A DNA stretch of 64,000 nucleotides from Campylobacter geochelonis (GTDB taxonomy: Bacteria > Campylobacterota > Campylobacteria > Campylobacterales > Campylobacteraceae): positions 620,001 to 684,000 of the forward strand of contig NZ_CP053844.1 of NCBI RefSeq assembly GCF_013201685.1, written 5' to 3'. The position numbers and the translations under genes are program-made. Each line of letters starts with the position of its first letter. The stretch's first letter is position 1. Below are positions 18,519-28,559 of this stretch, in pieces. The notes under the pieces were generated by a model, which did not search any database, had not been told where the DNA came from, and saw only the letters and a list, made by a program, of their open reading frames with translations.

Positions 18519-19946
18519 CTAGCATGAGTAGCAAGTAGCAAACTCAAACGCAGTAGGTCTAGCCTCATAAGGCCAAACTTGAGTTTCAAATTTAAAGTGT
18601 TGATAAGTCTTGATAAACAGCTCACTCATTACAGGTTTTAAGTATTCATTATCTCTAATAACCGCTTCAAGCGAACCACGTAAAGTGTGAGGAAGTTGCT
18701 CGATTCCTTTTTCACGGATTTCATCAAGTGTTAGCTCAAATAAATTTATATCCATTGGGCCAATTGGCTCATATTTGTTTTTAATCCCATCAATTCCAGC
18801 TAAAAGTAGCGCTGCAAAGGCTAAATATGGGCAAGCTGTACTATCGGGGAAACGCATCTCAGCTCTAACTGAGTTTTCACCACTTCCATAAGGGATTCTA
18901 ATAGAAGCTGAACGATTTTGACTAGAATATGTTAAAATACTCGGCGCTTCAAAGCCTGGAATTAGGCGTTTATAGCTATTTGTGCTTGGGTTTGTAAAGG
19001 CAGCTACACTTCTAGCATGTTTTAAAACACCACCTATATACCATCTAGCCTCGTCGCTTAAATTTGCGTATTCGCCTTTTTTATAAAATGTATTTTTGCC
19101 ATTTTTCCAGATTGATTGATGCACGTGCATTCCGCTTCCGTTATCGCCATATAGTGGTTTTGGCATGAAAGTTGCTGTTTTGCCATTTAAATGAGCGACC
19201 ATTTTAACGACATATTTATACTTTTGAACGTTATCAGCAGCCTCAACTAAAGTGCCAAATTTAACTCCGATTTCTCCTTGACCTTGTGCTACTTCGTGAT
19301 GAACGACAAAGGTTTCAAGTCCGATTTGCTCTAGTACTTGTATCATTTCAGCCCTTAAATCAACCATGCTATCTACTGGCTGGCAAGGAAAATATCCACC
19401 CTTTGCTCCTGGTCTATGACCTGTGTTATAGCCATCTTTATACTCTTTGCCACTATTCCAAGAGCCCTCTTCGCTATCTACATGATACATCGCATAGTTC
19501 ATAGAATCAACTATCTTAACATCATCAAAGATAAAAAATTCATTTTCAGGGCCAAAGTAACAAGTATCCCCAATGCCAGTTTCTACAAGGAATTGTTCTG
19601 CTTTTTTAGCGATTGATCTAGGACATTTTTCATACATTTGACCTTTATAAATATCATAAACATCACATATAACAACGATTGTAACATCAGCTGTAAATGG
19701 ATCTAAAAAGGCTGTTTGTACATCTGGGATAAGCATCATATCTGATTTATCTATCGGTTGCCACGCATCTATACTGCTACCATCAAATGGTATGCCTTTG
19801 TCAAAATCTTTGGCTAATCTTTTATAAGTATAAGATACGTGATGCCAAGTTCCTTTCATATCGGTAAAACGAAAATCAACAAAAGCAACCTCATTTTCAT
19901 CACAAAATTTAAAAAAATCATTGATGTTTTTAACAAATTTTCCCAT
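18519..19946 (-). CDS. glnA: Glutamine synthetase, type I
   Basis: A 475-residue enzyme making glutamine from glutamate, ammonia and ATP. Recognisable motifs: FDGSSID (about 54-60), [10 protein letters not shown] (132-141), [16 protein letters not shown] (216-231), GSGMHVHQS (270-278), NRSASIRIP (344-352). At the position of the adenylylated tyrosine of E. coli (NLYDL) this protein has NLFEL, with F403, so that switch appears absent. The C terminus ends TCYSC, an unusual cysteine pair. A good aaaggag site precedes ATG. It diverges from trhP. Confidence 0.97.
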   Translation of the reverse strand: MGKFVKNINDFFKFCDENEVAFVDFRFTDMKGTWHHVSYTYKRLAKDFDKGIPFDGSSIDAWQPIDKSDMMLIPDVQTAFLDPFTADVTIVVICDVYDIYKGQMYEKCPRSIAKKAEQFLVETGIGDTCYFGPENEFFIFDDVKIVDSMNYAMYHVDSEEGSWNSGKEYKDGYNTGHRPGAKGGYFPCQPVDSMVDLRAEMIQVLEQIGLETFVVHHEVAQGQGEIGVKFGTLVEAADNVQKYKYVVKMVAHLNGKTATFMPKPLYGDNGSGMHVHQSIWKNGKNTFYKKGEYANLSDEARWYIGGVLKHARSVAAFTNPSTNSYKRLIPGFEAPSILTYSSQNRSASIRIPYGSGENSVRAEMRFPDSTACPYLAFAALLLAGIDGIKNKYEPIGPMDINLFELTLDEIREKGIEQLPHTLRGSLEAVIRDNEYLKPVMSELFIKTYQHFKFETQVWPYEARPTAFEFATCYSC

Positions 19947-20068
19947 ATATTCTCCTTTAAAAATTTCTGTTTATTTTATCATAAAATTTTTTAATTAAGT
20001 TAAAAAACCTTTAAAACCACAAGTTGTTTGCAAAATGAGCATAAAACTTCTTTTAAAGAAATTTGATA

Positions 20069-20074
20069 TATAAT
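20069..20074 (+). promoter_or_regulatory. Candidate extended -10 promoter for trhP
   Basis: tgatatataat: TATAAT with an upstream TG, 26 bases before ATG 20101, in the glnA/trhP divergent gap. Confidence 0.6.
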
Positions 20075-20100
20075 GTTAGGTTAAAACAAAATTTAGGATA

Positions 20101-21360
20101 ATGATGAAAAAAGTTGAGTTATTAAGCCCAGCAGGAAATCTTACAAAACTAAAAATCGCTTTAGAGTATGGAGCGGACGCGGTTTATGCGAGTATGGGAA
20201 ATTTTTCGCTTCGCCAAAGAAGCGCTAAGGAATTTGACTTAGAAAGCTTTAGCGAAGGCGTTAAACTAACGCACGAAAAGGGTAAGAAATTTTATGCTAC
20301 GGTTAATGGATTTCCTTTTAATATGCAAATTGAAGGGATTAAAAAACATATCCAAACCCTAAAAGAGCTAGAAGTCGATGCGATGATAATAGCAACTCCT
20401 GGAGTTATGGCTTTGGCTAAAGAGATTGCGCCACAGATTGAAATTCATCTTTCAACTCAAGCAAACGTTATGAACTATCTTGATGCTAAAATTTACCATC
20501 AAATGGGTGCTTCGCGTATAGTTGCAGCTCGCGAAATGAGCCTAAAAGATGCGATAAAAATCAAAGAAATGGTTCCAAATTTAGAGATTGAAATTTTTGT
20601 GCATGGTTCAATGTGTTTTGCATATAGTGGACGTTGTTTAGTCTCAGCCGTGCAAAGTGGACGGTTTTCAAACAGAGGAAGTTGTGCAAATGACTGCAGG
20701 TTTAACTATGAGTTATATGCTAAAAGCCCAGAAAATGGAGCTTTGTTTCGCTTAGAAGAAAACGAAGGCGGAACATATATAATGAACTCAAAAGATTTAA
20801 ATTTAGGCACTCATATTGAAAAAATCATGCAAACAGACGCTATCGATAGCTTTAAAATCGAGGGAAGAACAAAAAGCGAGTATTATGTAGCGTGCGCAAC
20901 AAGAGCTTATAGAATGGCTATTGATGATGCTATGGCTGGTAAATTTGACCCATCAAAGTATGAAAAAGAGCTAAACTCACTAGCAAATCGTGGCTTTACT
21001 GATGGATATCTTATCCACAAACCATATGAGCGAAAAAGCACACAAAGTTTGGATATACAAATGGAAGATGGAACTCATCAAGTTCACGCTATTAGCGAAG
21101 ATGGCGAGGTTTTTAAGACAAAACACCGAATAGATTTAAACACACCTTATGAGATAGTTGCGCCACTAAATAGCCAAATTTGTGAAGTTGAAAACGAAAT
21201 AGGGCGAGTTTATAGTCAAAATGGGCTAAATTTAATCGAATTTAAAAAGCTTACAACCAAAACAGGAAAAGAGTTTAGCGATATCCATAGTGGTAACTTA
21301 AATGAGATAATTTTGCCAGTTAAGTTGCCAAATTTTACATTTTTAAGAAAAGAAATTTAA
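20101..21360 (+). CDS. trhP: U32-family protein, probable tRNA hydroxylation protein TrhP
   Basis: A 419-residue U32 protein of the YegQ/TrhP type. The opening VELLSPAGNLTKLKIALEYG is the family's (beta/alpha) barrel start, and the U32 signature lies around residues 155-200: EIFVHGSMCFAYSGRCLVSA followed by GSCANDC. The four cysteines of this region are thought to hold an Fe-S cluster. TrhP makes 5-hydroxyuridine at the tRNA wobble position, with prephenate as oxygen source. Older annotation calls these collagenases; I prefer TrhP from length and motifs. Two adjacent ATGs (20101 and 20104) are both possible. purE follows after 10 bases. Confidence 0.85.
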   Translation: MMKKVELLSPAGNLTKLKIALEYGADAVYASMGNFSLRQRSAKEFDLESFSEGVKLTHEKGKKFYATVNGFPFNMQIEGIKKHIQTLKELEVDAMIIATPGVMALAKEIAPQIEIHLSTQANVMNYLDAKIYHQMGASRIVAAREMSLKDAIKIKEMVPNLEIEIFVHGSMCFAYSGRCLVSAVQSGRFSNRGSCANDCRFNYELYAKSPENGALFRLEENEGGTYIMNSKDLNLGTHIEKIMQTDAIDSFKIEGRTKSEYYVACATRAYRMAIDDAMAGKFDPSKYEKELNSLANRGFTDGYLIHKPYERKSTQSLDIQMEDGTHQVHAISEDGEVFKTKHRIDLNTPYEIVAPLNSQICEVENEIGRVYSQNGLNLIEFKKLTTKTGKEFSDIHSGNLNEIILPVKLPNFTFLRKEI

Positions 21361-21370
21361 AGGAGAAGTT

Positions 21371-21883
21371 ATGAAAGAGTGCAAATTTGTTTCCATTATC
21401 ATGGGAAGCAAGAGCGATTACGATGTGGTAAATGAAGCGGTCAAAGTCTTAGAAAAATTTGGTGTGGCGTATGAACTTATCGTTAGTTCAGCTCACAGAA
21501 GCCCAGAGCGAACGGCTAAATATATAAAAGAAGCAGAAGCTAAAGGTGCGCAAGTTTTTATCTGTGCAGCGGGCATGGCAGCGCATTTAGCTGGAGTTGT
21601 ATGTTCAAAAACGCTTAAACCAGTTTTAGGAATTCCAGTTGGTGGTGGCGCTTTAAATGGCGTGGACGCGCTTTACTCAACTGTTCAAATGCCAGGCGGA
21701 ATGCCAGTTGGAACTTTGGCTATCGGTAAAGCAGGAGCTAAAAATGCAGCTTATCTAGCGGTGCAAATTTTGTCTTTATCGAATTTAGAACTTGCTAGCA
21801 AACTCAAAGAAGATAGAGAAGCGATGGTAAGAGCGGTTGAGGAAGACTCAGCTAAAATTGAAGTTTTGATTAAGGGTGAGTGA
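21371..21883 (+). CDS. purE: N5-carboxyaminoimidazole ribonucleotide mutase
   Basis: A 170-residue class I PurE. The phosphate/nucleotide motif [13 protein letters not shown] opens it, followed by [10 protein letters not shown] with the catalytic histidine, [13 protein letters not shown], and [19 protein letters not shown]. It moves the carboxyl group of N5-CAIR to make CAIR in purine synthesis. It overlaps glyQ (TGATG). Confidence 0.96.
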   Translation: MKECKFVSIIMGSKSDYDVVNEAVKVLEKFGVAYELIVSSAHRSPERTAKYIKEAEAKGAQVFICAAGMAAHLAGVVCSKTLKPVLGIPVGGGALNGVDALYSTVQMPGGMPVGTLAIGKAGAKNAAYLAVQILSLSNLELASKLKEDREAMVRAVEEDSAKIEVLIKGE

Positions 21884-22743
21884 TGACATTTTCTCAAATT
21901 ATTTTAACACTACAAAATTACTGGAGCGAGCAAGGTTGTCTTATCGTTCAACCTTATGATATGCCAGCAGGCGCTGGAACTTATCATCAAGCGACTTTTT
22001 TAAGAAGCCTTGGTAAAAAACCGTGGGCAGCAGCGTATGTTGCACCTTCTCGTCGCCCAACCGATGGAAGATATGGCGAAAATCCAAACAGGCTTGGAGC
22101 TTACTATCAGTTTCAAGCTTTAATCAAGCCAAGTCCAGATAACATCCAAGAGCTTTATCTAAAAAGTTTAGAAAGGCTCGGATTTGATTTAAGCAAACAC
22201 GACATTCGTTTTGTAGAAGATAACTGGGAAAGCCCAACGCTTGGTGCGTGGGGGTTAGGTTGGGAAGTTTGGCTTGATGGCATGGAAGTTACTCAGTTTA
22301 CATACTTTCAACAAGTTGGCGGAATCGCTTGCGAGCTAGTAAGCGCCGAGGTTACTTACGGGCTAGAACGCCTTGCGATGTATCTTCAAGATGTGGATAA
22401 TGTCTATGATATCGTGTGGGATAAAAAAGATGGTAGAGTTGTAACTTATGGCGATGTGCATAAACAAGGCGAGTATGAGTTTTCAAAATATAACTTTGAA
22501 ATCGCCGATGTGGATATGCTTTTTAACCAGTTTGAAAACTGTTTTAAAGAGTGCAAGCATATTTTAGAATATGGGCTAAGTCTTCCTGCGTATGATTACT
22601 GTATGTTAGCAGCTCACACTTTTAACGTACTTGACGCAAGAGGGGCAATTAGCGTAACGCAACGACAAGATTATATCTTAAAAATTCGCGAACTAGCAAA
22701 GAGTTGCGCGTTAGCTTATGCTAAATCTCAAGAAGAAAAATAG
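21883..22743 (+). CDS. glyQ: Glycyl-tRNA synthetase alpha subunit
   Basis: A 286-residue alpha subunit of the alpha2beta2 bacterial GlyRS. Strongly conserved blocks are visible: [60 protein letters not shown] and [18 protein letters not shown] at 21880 is in frame, but ATG 21883 overlaps the purE stop and has taaggg at a better distance. The beta subunit (glyS) is not in this window, as in other Campylobacter where they are unlinked. Confidence 0.97.
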   Translation: MTFSQIILTLQNYWSEQGCLIVQPYDMPAGAGTYHQATFLRSLGKKPWAAAYVAPSRRPTDGRYGENPNRLGAYYQFQALIKPSPDNIQELYLKSLERLGFDLSKHDIRFVEDNWESPTLGAWGLGWEVWLDGMEVTQFTYFQQVGGIACELVSAEVTYGLERLAMYLQDVDNVYDIVWDKKDGRVVTYGDVHKQGEYEFSKYNFEIADVDMLFNQFENCFKECKHILEYGLSLPAYDYCMLAAHTFNVLDARGAISVTQRQDYILKIRELAKSCALAYAKSQEEK

Positions 22744-22745
22744 CG

Positions 22746-23468
22746 ATGAAAATTCGTGAAATTTATCAAATTTTAGATCAGTTAGCACCATTTCAAGCTC
22801 AAGAAGAGTGGGATAACTCTGGACTTTTGGTTGGAAGTATGGATGATGAGTTTAAAGGCATTTATGCTAGTTTGGATTTGGATTTAAATTTAGTTAAAAA
22901 CGCTAAGCCAAATTCACTTTTTATAACACATCATCCGCTGATTTTCAAGGGTTTAAAGCGTTTTGATGGAGTAAGTTACCCAACAAAACTACTTAAAGAG
23001 ATGATAAAAAAAGATATAAAACTTATATCTATGCATACAAATTATGATAAATTTATATTAAATAAATTCGTAGCAAAAGAGGTTTTAGCTTATAAAATCA
23101 CAAAAGTGCAAGATTTTTTAGTTTTTATGGAAGTTGATATGAGCTTTGATGAGCTTATAGCTGATATAAAGGCTAAATTTAACATAGCAAATTTACGAAC
23201 AGTTAGGGTAAAAGAGCATATAAAAACCATAGCACTTTGCACTGGAAGTGGGGCAGATCTGCTTGGAAGTTTTGAGGTGGACTGCTTTTTAACAGGAGAT
23301 TTAAAATATCACAGCGCACTTGAGAGTTTAGAAAATGGCATTAGTATTATAGATATAAACCACTATGAGAGCGAGCTCTTTTTTGCGGACTCTTTAGCAA
23401 AAAATTTGCAAAAAAACAAAATTGAAGTTATAATATCAAATTCAATAAATCCATTCACCTATAGTTAA
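22746..23468 (+). CDS. Nif3-like dinuclear metal centre protein
   Basis: A 240-residue YbgI/Nif3/DUF34 protein. Metal-ligand motifs: FITHHPLIFKG (about 59-70), SMHTNYDK (about 96-103), and C-terminal DINHYESE with the last ligands. Such proteins form toroidal hexamers with two metals per subunit; their biochemical role is debated (GTP cyclohydrolase-like in name only). It lies 2 bases after glyQ and before the zinc-ribbon coiled-coil gene, the same order as in C. jejuni. Confidence 0.92.
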   Translation: MKIREIYQILDQLAPFQAQEEWDNSGLLVGSMDDEFKGIYASLDLDLNLVKNAKPNSLFITHHPLIFKGLKRFDGVSYPTKLLKEMIKKDIKLISMHTNYDKFILNKFVAKEVLAYKITKVQDFLVFMEVDMSFDELIADIKAKFNIANLRTVRVKEHIKTIALCTGSGADLLGSFEVDCFLTGDLKYHSALESLENGISIIDINHYESELFFADSLAKNLQKNKIEVIISNSINPFTYS

Positions 23469-23477
23469 GGAAAAAGC

Positions 23478-24191
23478 ATGAACAAATATTTAGAGCAACT
23501 TGTTGAACTTTCAGAATATGATAAAAATATCGATAGTTTTATCCCAAAAATCGAGAGTATCGAGAAGAATTTAAACGCTAAAAAAGAAGAAATCGAAGCT
23601 ACAAATAAAGACATAGAAAAAGTTTTAGAAGAGATAGCAGACTTAAAAAGCCAAATTTCAAACACAAACGCGCATATAGCTGAGTTTTCATCAAAAATCA
23701 AAGATACGGGCAAAAAAAGCTCATCTGTAAAAACAGAAAGAGAAGTTAAAGCTTTAAATCTTGAAGAAAACCTTGCAAAAGAGCAGTTAAACGCAGCAAA
23801 TGAAGATATAGCAAGACTTGAAAAAGTAGCTTCAGTAAAAGAAGATATAAAAAAAGAGTTAAACACAAAGCTTGAAGAGTTTAAAAATGCTTTAGAAGAG
23901 ATTAATAAAAGCACTCAAAAAGAGCGCGATGAAATAGAAGTGCAAAGAAACGAAATTTGTGAAAAGAAAAATGCTCTTTTAAAAGAGATGGATCAAAAAA
24001 TTCTAACATTTTATGAAAAAATTCGTAAATGGGCAGGCAACACAGCAGTAGTTCCTGTTAGAAAACAAGCGTGTTATGGCTGTTTTATGTCGATAAATGA
24101 CAAAACATACCTTTCAGTTATAAGAAGCGATGACATTATCACTTGTCCACATTGTGGCAGAATTCTCTACAAAGAGACAGAAGCTGAGTGA
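23478..24191 (+). CDS. Coiled-coil protein with C-terminal zinc ribbon
   Basis: A 237-residue soluble protein. Residues 20-170 are almost entirely charged heptad coiled coil; the C terminus carries a C4 zinc ribbon (CYGC about residue 199, CPHC about residue 223). This matches the conserved Campylobacterota zinc-ribbon family usually encoded between nif3 and waaA, with distant likeness to CT398-type proteins. The role is not known; CT398-like proteins have been linked to sigma-54 and secretion, which is not evidence for function here. Its stop overlaps the waaA GTG start. Confidence 0.88.
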   Translation: MNKYLEQLVELSEYDKNIDSFIPKIESIEKNLNAKKEEIEATNKDIEKVLEEIADLKSQISNTNAHIAEFSSKIKDTGKKSSSVKTEREVKALNLEENLAKEQLNAANEDIARLEKVASVKEDIKKELNTKLEEFKNALEEINKSTQKERDEIEVQRNEICEKKNALLKEMDQKILTFYEKIRKWAGNTAVVPVRKQACYGCFMSINDKTYLSVIRSDDIITCPHCGRILYKETEAE

Positions 24192-25318
24192 TTTATAATA
24201 TATTTTGCTTCATAATTTGGCTAATTTCACTTCCATTTTTAGTGATTTTAGCCTTTAAAAAAAAATATAGAAAAAGCATTCCTGCTAGATTTTTTTTATT
24301 TAAAAACCCACCATTTAAGCCTTGCGATGTTCATTTTCACGCGTGCAGTTTAGGAGAGGTAAATTCAATCATAAATTTAGCGTCCAAATTTGATAAAATC
24401 GCGCTAACTACGACAACGCAGACTGGGTTTAACAAAGCAGTAAGTTCTTATAAAGAAAGCAGGTTTTTGCCTTTTGAGCTTTTTTTGCCTTTGTGGCTTA
24501 AAAAGTCAAAAGTTTTGGTCGTTTTTGAAGCTGAACTTTGGCTAAATTTAGTAAGATATGCTAAGAAAAATGGCTCATATGTGATATTGCTAAATGCTAG
24601 AATTAGCGATAAATCTTATAAAAGATATAAAAAATTTAGCTTTTATTATAAGAAAATTTTTAACAACATCGACTTAGTTTTAGCTCAAAGTGAGCTTGAT
24701 GAAGAGCGCTTAAAAGAGCTTGGAGCAAGGTGTACTAAAGTAGTTGGAAATGTAAAAAGTGCAAATTTTACCAAACCTAGCAAAAACTATGCTAAATTTA
24801 GCCAAAAGCTTATTGTTATAGCTAGCACACATGAAGGCGAAGAGGAAAAAATTTTATCAAATTTAGAGTTTAAAGATGATTTTAAAATCATCCTAGCGCC
24901 AAGGCACCCAGAAAGATTTAATCAAGTTGATGAAATTTGTAAAGAGTATACGAGTAAATTTAACATATCTTATGAGAAATTCTCATCAAATTTAGGGCTT
25001 AAATCAGACTTTATACTTCTTGATACTTTGGGCGAGCTTGTAAATTTTTATAAAATCGCCGATGTTGTAGTGCTTGGCGGAAGCTTTATAAAAGGCGTTG
25101 GCGGGCATAATCCTATAGAAATCGCACAGTTTAACACGCCTTTAATAAACGGCGAGTTTATAGATAATCAAAAGGCGCTTTTTTGCTTAGTTGAGGGTGT
25201 AAATTTTAGCAATTTATCAAATTTAAACGAGCTTTTAAATATGCATTTAAATCCAACAAACATAGTTCAAATGTGCGATATAAAAGCCATAGAAAACATA
25301 ATCAAGGAAAAAATATGA
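24188..25318 (+). CDS. waaA: 3-deoxy-D-manno-octulosonic acid (Kdo) transferase
   Basis: A 376-residue glycosyltransferase (GT30) that attaches Kdo to lipid A. An N-terminal membrane anchor (about 1-20) precedes the acceptor-side motif HFHACSLGEVNS; the C-terminal half has VIASTHEGEEE, APRHPERF and VLGGSFIKGVGGHNPIEIAQ, the Kdo-donor site. The start is GTG, overlapping the upstream stop. A run of nine A at 24257-24265 encodes Lys-Lys-Lys; slippage there would break an essential gene. It overlaps the pseudouridine synthase gene by 4 bases. Confidence 0.93.
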   Translation: MIYNIFCFIIWLISLPFLVILAFKKKYRKSIPARFFLFKNPPFKPCDVHFHACSLGEVNSIINLASKFDKIALTTTTQTGFNKAVSSYKESRFLPFELFLPLWLKKSKVLVVFEAELWLNLVRYAKKNGSYVILLNARISDKSYKRYKKFSFYYKKIFNNIDLVLAQSELDEERLKELGARCTKVVGNVKSANFTKPSKNYAKFSQKLIVIASTHEGEEEKILSNLEFKDDFKIILAPRHPERFNQVDEICKEYTSKFNISYEKFSSNLGLKSDFILLDTLGELVNFYKIADVVVLGGSFIKGVGGHNPIEIAQFNTPLINGEFIDNQKALFCLVEGVNFSNLSNLNELLNMHLNPTNIVQMCDIKAIENIIKEKI

Positions 25319-26076
25319 GTAAAGAAAAAGCATACAAGCTTTTAGCCATTCAAGAAGGAATTTCAAACAACGAAGCGAAAGATTTAATCGATGATGGTTT
25401 GGTGTCTTTGCATGGCGAAAAGCTAAGCATAGCAAGAGGATTAGTCGATACAAAGGCTAAATTTAGTGTGCAAAAGATAGCAAAACCAGCTGTGATTTTT
25501 CAAGACGAAAACATCATGGCTATTAACAAGCCGCCATTTATCACTAGTGAGAAAATCGCTACTATGTTTAAATTTGAACTTTTAAACCGCCTTGATAAAG
25601 AGACAAGTGGCGTTTTGCTTTTGGTTAAAAATGATGAGTTTAAAGAAGAGGCGATAAAAGAGTTTAAAAAACTAAATGTTGAAAAAATCTACATCGCAGT
25701 AGTAAATGGTATAGTAAGCGAAGAGATTAGCGTAGATGAGCCTATTTTGACGATTAAAGGTAAGGGCGGCGCGATTTCTAAAATCTCACCACTTGGTAAA
25801 ACTGCGCTTAGTAAAATTCATCCGATTATGGTAAGTGGCAAAAAATCTTTAGTAAAAGTTGTTATAAAAACAGGCAGAACTCACCAGATAAGAGTGCATT
25901 TAGCAAGCCTTGGATATGGGGTGATTGGCGATGAAAAGTATGGTAAAAACCGCTCAAAAAGAATGTTTTTACACGCTTATAAAACTTCGTTGCTAGGTTA
26001 TGAGTTTATCGCACCTTTGGCTGATTTTAGCTTTAATGAATTTGGTTTTGAAATTTCAAAAAATATGAAATTTTAA
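25315..26076 (+). CDS. RluA/RluD-family pseudouridine synthase
   Basis: A 253-residue enzyme with an N-terminal S4-like RNA-binding segment (about 3-45) and a RluA-type catalytic domain. The active-site motif is RLDKETSGVLLLVKND, with the catalytic aspartate; a later motif is KTGRTHQIRVHLASLGYGVIGDEKYG. It modifies uridines in rRNA or tRNA; the target cannot be read from sequence. An upstream ATG at 25273 lies in frame within waaA, but the caaggaaaaaa site selects ATG 25315, which overlaps the waaA stop. Confidence 0.9.
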   Translation: MSKEKAYKLLAIQEGISNNEAKDLIDDGLVSLHGEKLSIARGLVDTKAKFSVQKIAKPAVIFQDENIMAINKPPFITSEKIATMFKFELLNRLDKETSGVLLLVKNDEFKEEAIKEFKKLNVEKIYIAVVNGIVSEEISVDEPILTIKGKGGAISKISPLGKTALSKIHPIMVSGKKSLVKVVIKTGRTHQIRVHLASLGYGVIGDEKYGKNRSKRMFLHAYKTSLLGYEFIAPLADFSFNEFGFEISKNMKF

Positions 26077-26138
26077 TGAGTTTTAAGCAAAATTATAGTA
26101 TTATATGCCCTTTATTGAAAAAAATTGAAAGGTAGAAT

Positions 26139-27473
26139 GTGTTTGAACAGATAAGTGAATCGTTTAGATTGGCGGTAAACAAACTTAGAATCGTAGATGA
26201 TGAAAAAGCACTAAAAAACGCTTTAGATACGCTTAAAAAGGCACTTTTAAAAGCCGATGTTCATCACAAAGTTACTAAAGATTTATTGACTTTGATTGAA
26301 AGCGATGTTAAATCTAGTGGAATCGGACAAAAGCAGTTTTTAGATGCTATTAAGTCAAATTTGACTACTGTTTTAACAGCTCCTGGAAATCAAGGTTTTG
26401 TTTTTGCTAGCGTGCCGCCGACTGTGGTTTTGATGGCAGGACTTCAAGGTAGCGGTAAAACAACAACAACGGTAAAACTTGCAAACTACCTAAAACTTAG
26501 AAAGAAAAAAGTCTTAATCGCAGCTTGCGATTTACAAAGGCTTGCCGCAGTTGAGCAACTTCGACAACTTTGCGAGGCAAATGAGATAGATTTGTTTTAT
26601 ATAGACGGCGAAACAGATCCAATAAAAGTAGCAAAAGAATCTTTGGCTAAGGCTAAAAAAGAGCTTTATGATGTGCTTTTGGTAGATACTGCAGGTCGTT
26701 TGGCGATAGATGAAGCTTTGATGAATCAGATAAAAGATGTAAAAGATGTAACTAAACCGCACGAAATTTTCTATGTAGCAGACGCGATGAGTGGTCAAGA
26801 TGGTGTTAGATCAGCAGCTAGCTTTAACGAAGCACTTGGAATAACAGGTGTGATTTTAAGTAAATTTGATGCTGATACAAAAGGTGGCGTTGCTATAGGT
26901 ATCGCAAAACAGATTGAAATTCCACTTCGTTTTATAGGAACTGGTGAAAAACCTTCTGATATAGAGGGATTTATACCAGATAGAATCGTTGGGCGTATTA
27001 TGGGCGAGGGCGATTTAGCGACATTGATGGAAAAAACAAGCGCTATTTTTGATGAAAAAGATGTAAAAGATATCACTAAAAAGATTAAAAAAGGTCAGTT
27101 TACATTTAACGACTTTTTAAATCAGCTTGAAACAGTTAAAAAACTTGGAAATATGAAAAATCTTATCGGTATGATTCCTGGTCTTGGAAATGTTTCAAAC
27201 CAAATCAAAGATATAGATTTAGAAAACTCAAAAGAGATAATTCATATAAAAGCTATGATAAATTCAATGACTCCAAAAGAGCGTGAAAACCCAGACTTGT
27301 TAAATAACGCTAGAAAAAGGCGTTTAGCAGCTGGAGCAGGACTTTCTCAAGTTGAGGTTAATAGATTTTTAAAACAGTTCACAAATGCTTCAAAGATAGC
27401 TAAGAAATTCTCTAGCAAAGGCGGCATAAGAGGCATGGCATCGATGATGCAAAACCAAAATATCCCTAGATAA
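26139..27473 (+). CDS. ffh: Signal recognition particle protein Ffh
   Basis: A 444-residue SRP54 GTPase. The N domain (1-90), G domain with G1 GLQGSGKTTTT at 101-111, DTAGR, TKFD-type motif (LSKFDAD), and GTGEKPSDIEGF, then the methionine-rich M domain (about 300-444, GMIPGLGN...) that binds SRP RNA and signal peptides. It brings ribosomes making membrane proteins to FtsY. The start is GTG (VFEQISE), supported by gaaaggtag upstream. It heads the ffh-rpsP-khpA-rimM-trmD-rplS block. Confidence 0.97.
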   Translation: MFEQISESFRLAVNKLRIVDDEKALKNALDTLKKALLKADVHHKVTKDLLTLIESDVKSSGIGQKQFLDAIKSNLTTVLTAPGNQGFVFASVPPTVVLMAGLQGSGKTTTTVKLANYLKLRKKKVLIAACDLQRLAAVEQLRQLCEANEIDLFYIDGETDPIKVAKESLAKAKKELYDVLLVDTAGRLAIDEALMNQIKDVKDVTKPHEIFYVADAMSGQDGVRSAASFNEALGITGVILSKFDADTKGGVAIGIAKQIEIPLRFIGTGEKPSDIEGFIPDRIVGRIMGEGDLATLMEKTSAIFDEKDVKDITKKIKKGQFTFNDFLNQLETVKKLGNMKNLIGMIPGLGNVSNQIKDIDLENSKEIIHIKAMINSMTPKERENPDLLNNARKRRLAAGAGLSQVEVNRFLKQFTNASKIAKKFSSKGGIRGMASMMQNQNIPR

Positions 27474-27481
27474 ACTAGGGT

Positions 27482-27512
27482 TTTACTATGGGCAAATTTT
27501 GCTTATAGTAAA
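27482..27512 (+). terminator. Hairpin between ffh and rpsP (possible partial terminator or processing site)
   Basis: tttactat (27482-27489) pairs with atagtaaa (27505-27512), with an inner gcaaa/tttgc stem. The tail (gctttatttaatt) is only moderately T-rich, so it may attenuate rather than end transcription into rpsP. Confidence 0.5.
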
Positions 27513-27544
27513 GCTTTATTTAATTAAAACAAGGAGTAAAAAAT

Positions 27545-27775
27545 ATGGCAACAGTTGTAAGACTAACTAGAATCGGACGAACAAAAAGACCATTTTATCG
27601 TATCGTAGTAACAGATAGTAGAAAAAGACGCGATGGTGGTTTTATCGAGACGATAGGACATTATAATCCAATGGTTGAGCCTGAAGTTATCAAATTTGAT
27701 GCTGAAAGACTTGCGTATTGGAAAAGTGTAGGCGCAAAACTTAGCGATAGAGTTGCAAAAATCACTAGCAAATAA
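27545..27775 (+). CDS. rpsP: 30S ribosomal protein S16
   Basis: A 76-residue protein with the conserved S16 core: [38 protein letters not shown]. Strong caaggag site. Followed 2 bases later by khpA. Confidence 0.97.
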   Translation: MATVVRLTRIGRTKRPFYRIVVTDSRKRRDGGFIETIGHYNPMVEPEVIKFDAERLAYWKSVGAKLSDRVAKITSK

Positions 27776-27777
27776 TT

Positions 27778-28026
27778 ATGGTTGAAGATTTTTTAAAACA
27801 GTATGCTATGCTTATAGCTCAATACCCAGAAAAAGTAGTCGTAGAGAAGGTAAATTTAGATCAAGACTTTGTCGAGCTTATCGTATATGCAGACAAGGCT
27901 GACACAGGCAAACTTATAGGCAAAGATGGTAAGATGATAAATGCCATAAAAACAGTTATCATCGGTTGTAAAGCCAAAGATCCGACATCTTATAGGGTAA
28001 CTGTTAAAAGTATAGAAGAGAGATAA
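27778..28026 (+). CDS. khpA: KH-domain RNA-binding protein KhpA
   Basis: An 82-residue single KH domain with the GKLIGKDGKMINAI loop, a GxxG RNA-binding turn. KhpA-type proteins bind many RNAs and are typically encoded between rpsP and rimM, as here. Confidence 0.92.
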   Translation: MVEDFLKQYAMLIAQYPEKVVVEKVNLDQDFVELIVYADKADTGKLIGKDGKMINAIKTVIIGCKAKDPTSYRVTVKSIEER

Positions 28027-28028
28027 TT

Positions 28029-28559
28029 ATGAGTGACGAGCTCCTAGAAGTAGCAATACTTGGTAAAACAGTAGGTTTAAAAGGAGCTTTAAAACTTCAT
28101 GATAAGAGTGATTTTCCATCACAGTTTAAAAAAGGTGTTAGCTTTTTTTTAAAAGATGGCAAGACTCTTAAAATTTTATCTTTTAACAAATCAAATTCTA
28201 CAGCCATTTTTGAAGGCTTTGAAGATATAAATTTAGCCTCAACTTTGGTAAACAAAGTCCTTTATCAAAGTATAAATGAGACTAGAAAGCGTTGCAAACT
28301 TAGCAAAGATGAATTTTTTTACTTTGATATCATCGGACTTGAAATTTGGGAAGATGAACGACTTTTAGGCGTTGTTGAAGATATTTTAGAAGTTGGATTA
28401 AGCAATCTTTTTGAAGTAAAAACTAACTTAAGTTTAGTAAAAGATGGGTTTAGTGAGACTTTTTTTATACCATATATAGATAGTTATATAGATAAAATTT
28501 CACTTAGCGAAAAGAAAATTTATAGTAAAAACGCATTTTTGCTTTTAGAAAATTCATGA
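28029..28559 (+). CDS. rimM: Ribosome maturation factor RimM
   Basis: A 176-residue protein with an N-terminal RimM barrel ([17 protein letters not shown]) and a C-terminal PRC-barrel (about 95-176, ending [14 protein letters not shown]). It helps assemble the 30S head around S19. It overlaps trmD by 4 bases. Confidence 0.94.
   Translation: MSDELLEVAILGKTVGLKGALKLHDKSDFPSQFKKGVSFFLKDGKTLKILSFNKSNSTAIFEGFEDINLASTLVNKVLYQSINETRKRCKLSKDEFFYFDIIGLEIWEDERLLGVVEDILEVGLSNLFEVKTNLSLVKDGFSETFFIPYIDSYIDKISLSEKKIYSKNAFLLLENS

Noticed and set aside
24257-24265. A9 tract in waaA as a phase-variation switch
   Set aside because: A-runs of this size are common in AT-rich genomes, Campylobacter contingency loci use mainly G/C tracts, and loss of waaA would be expected to be lethal or strongly deleterious.
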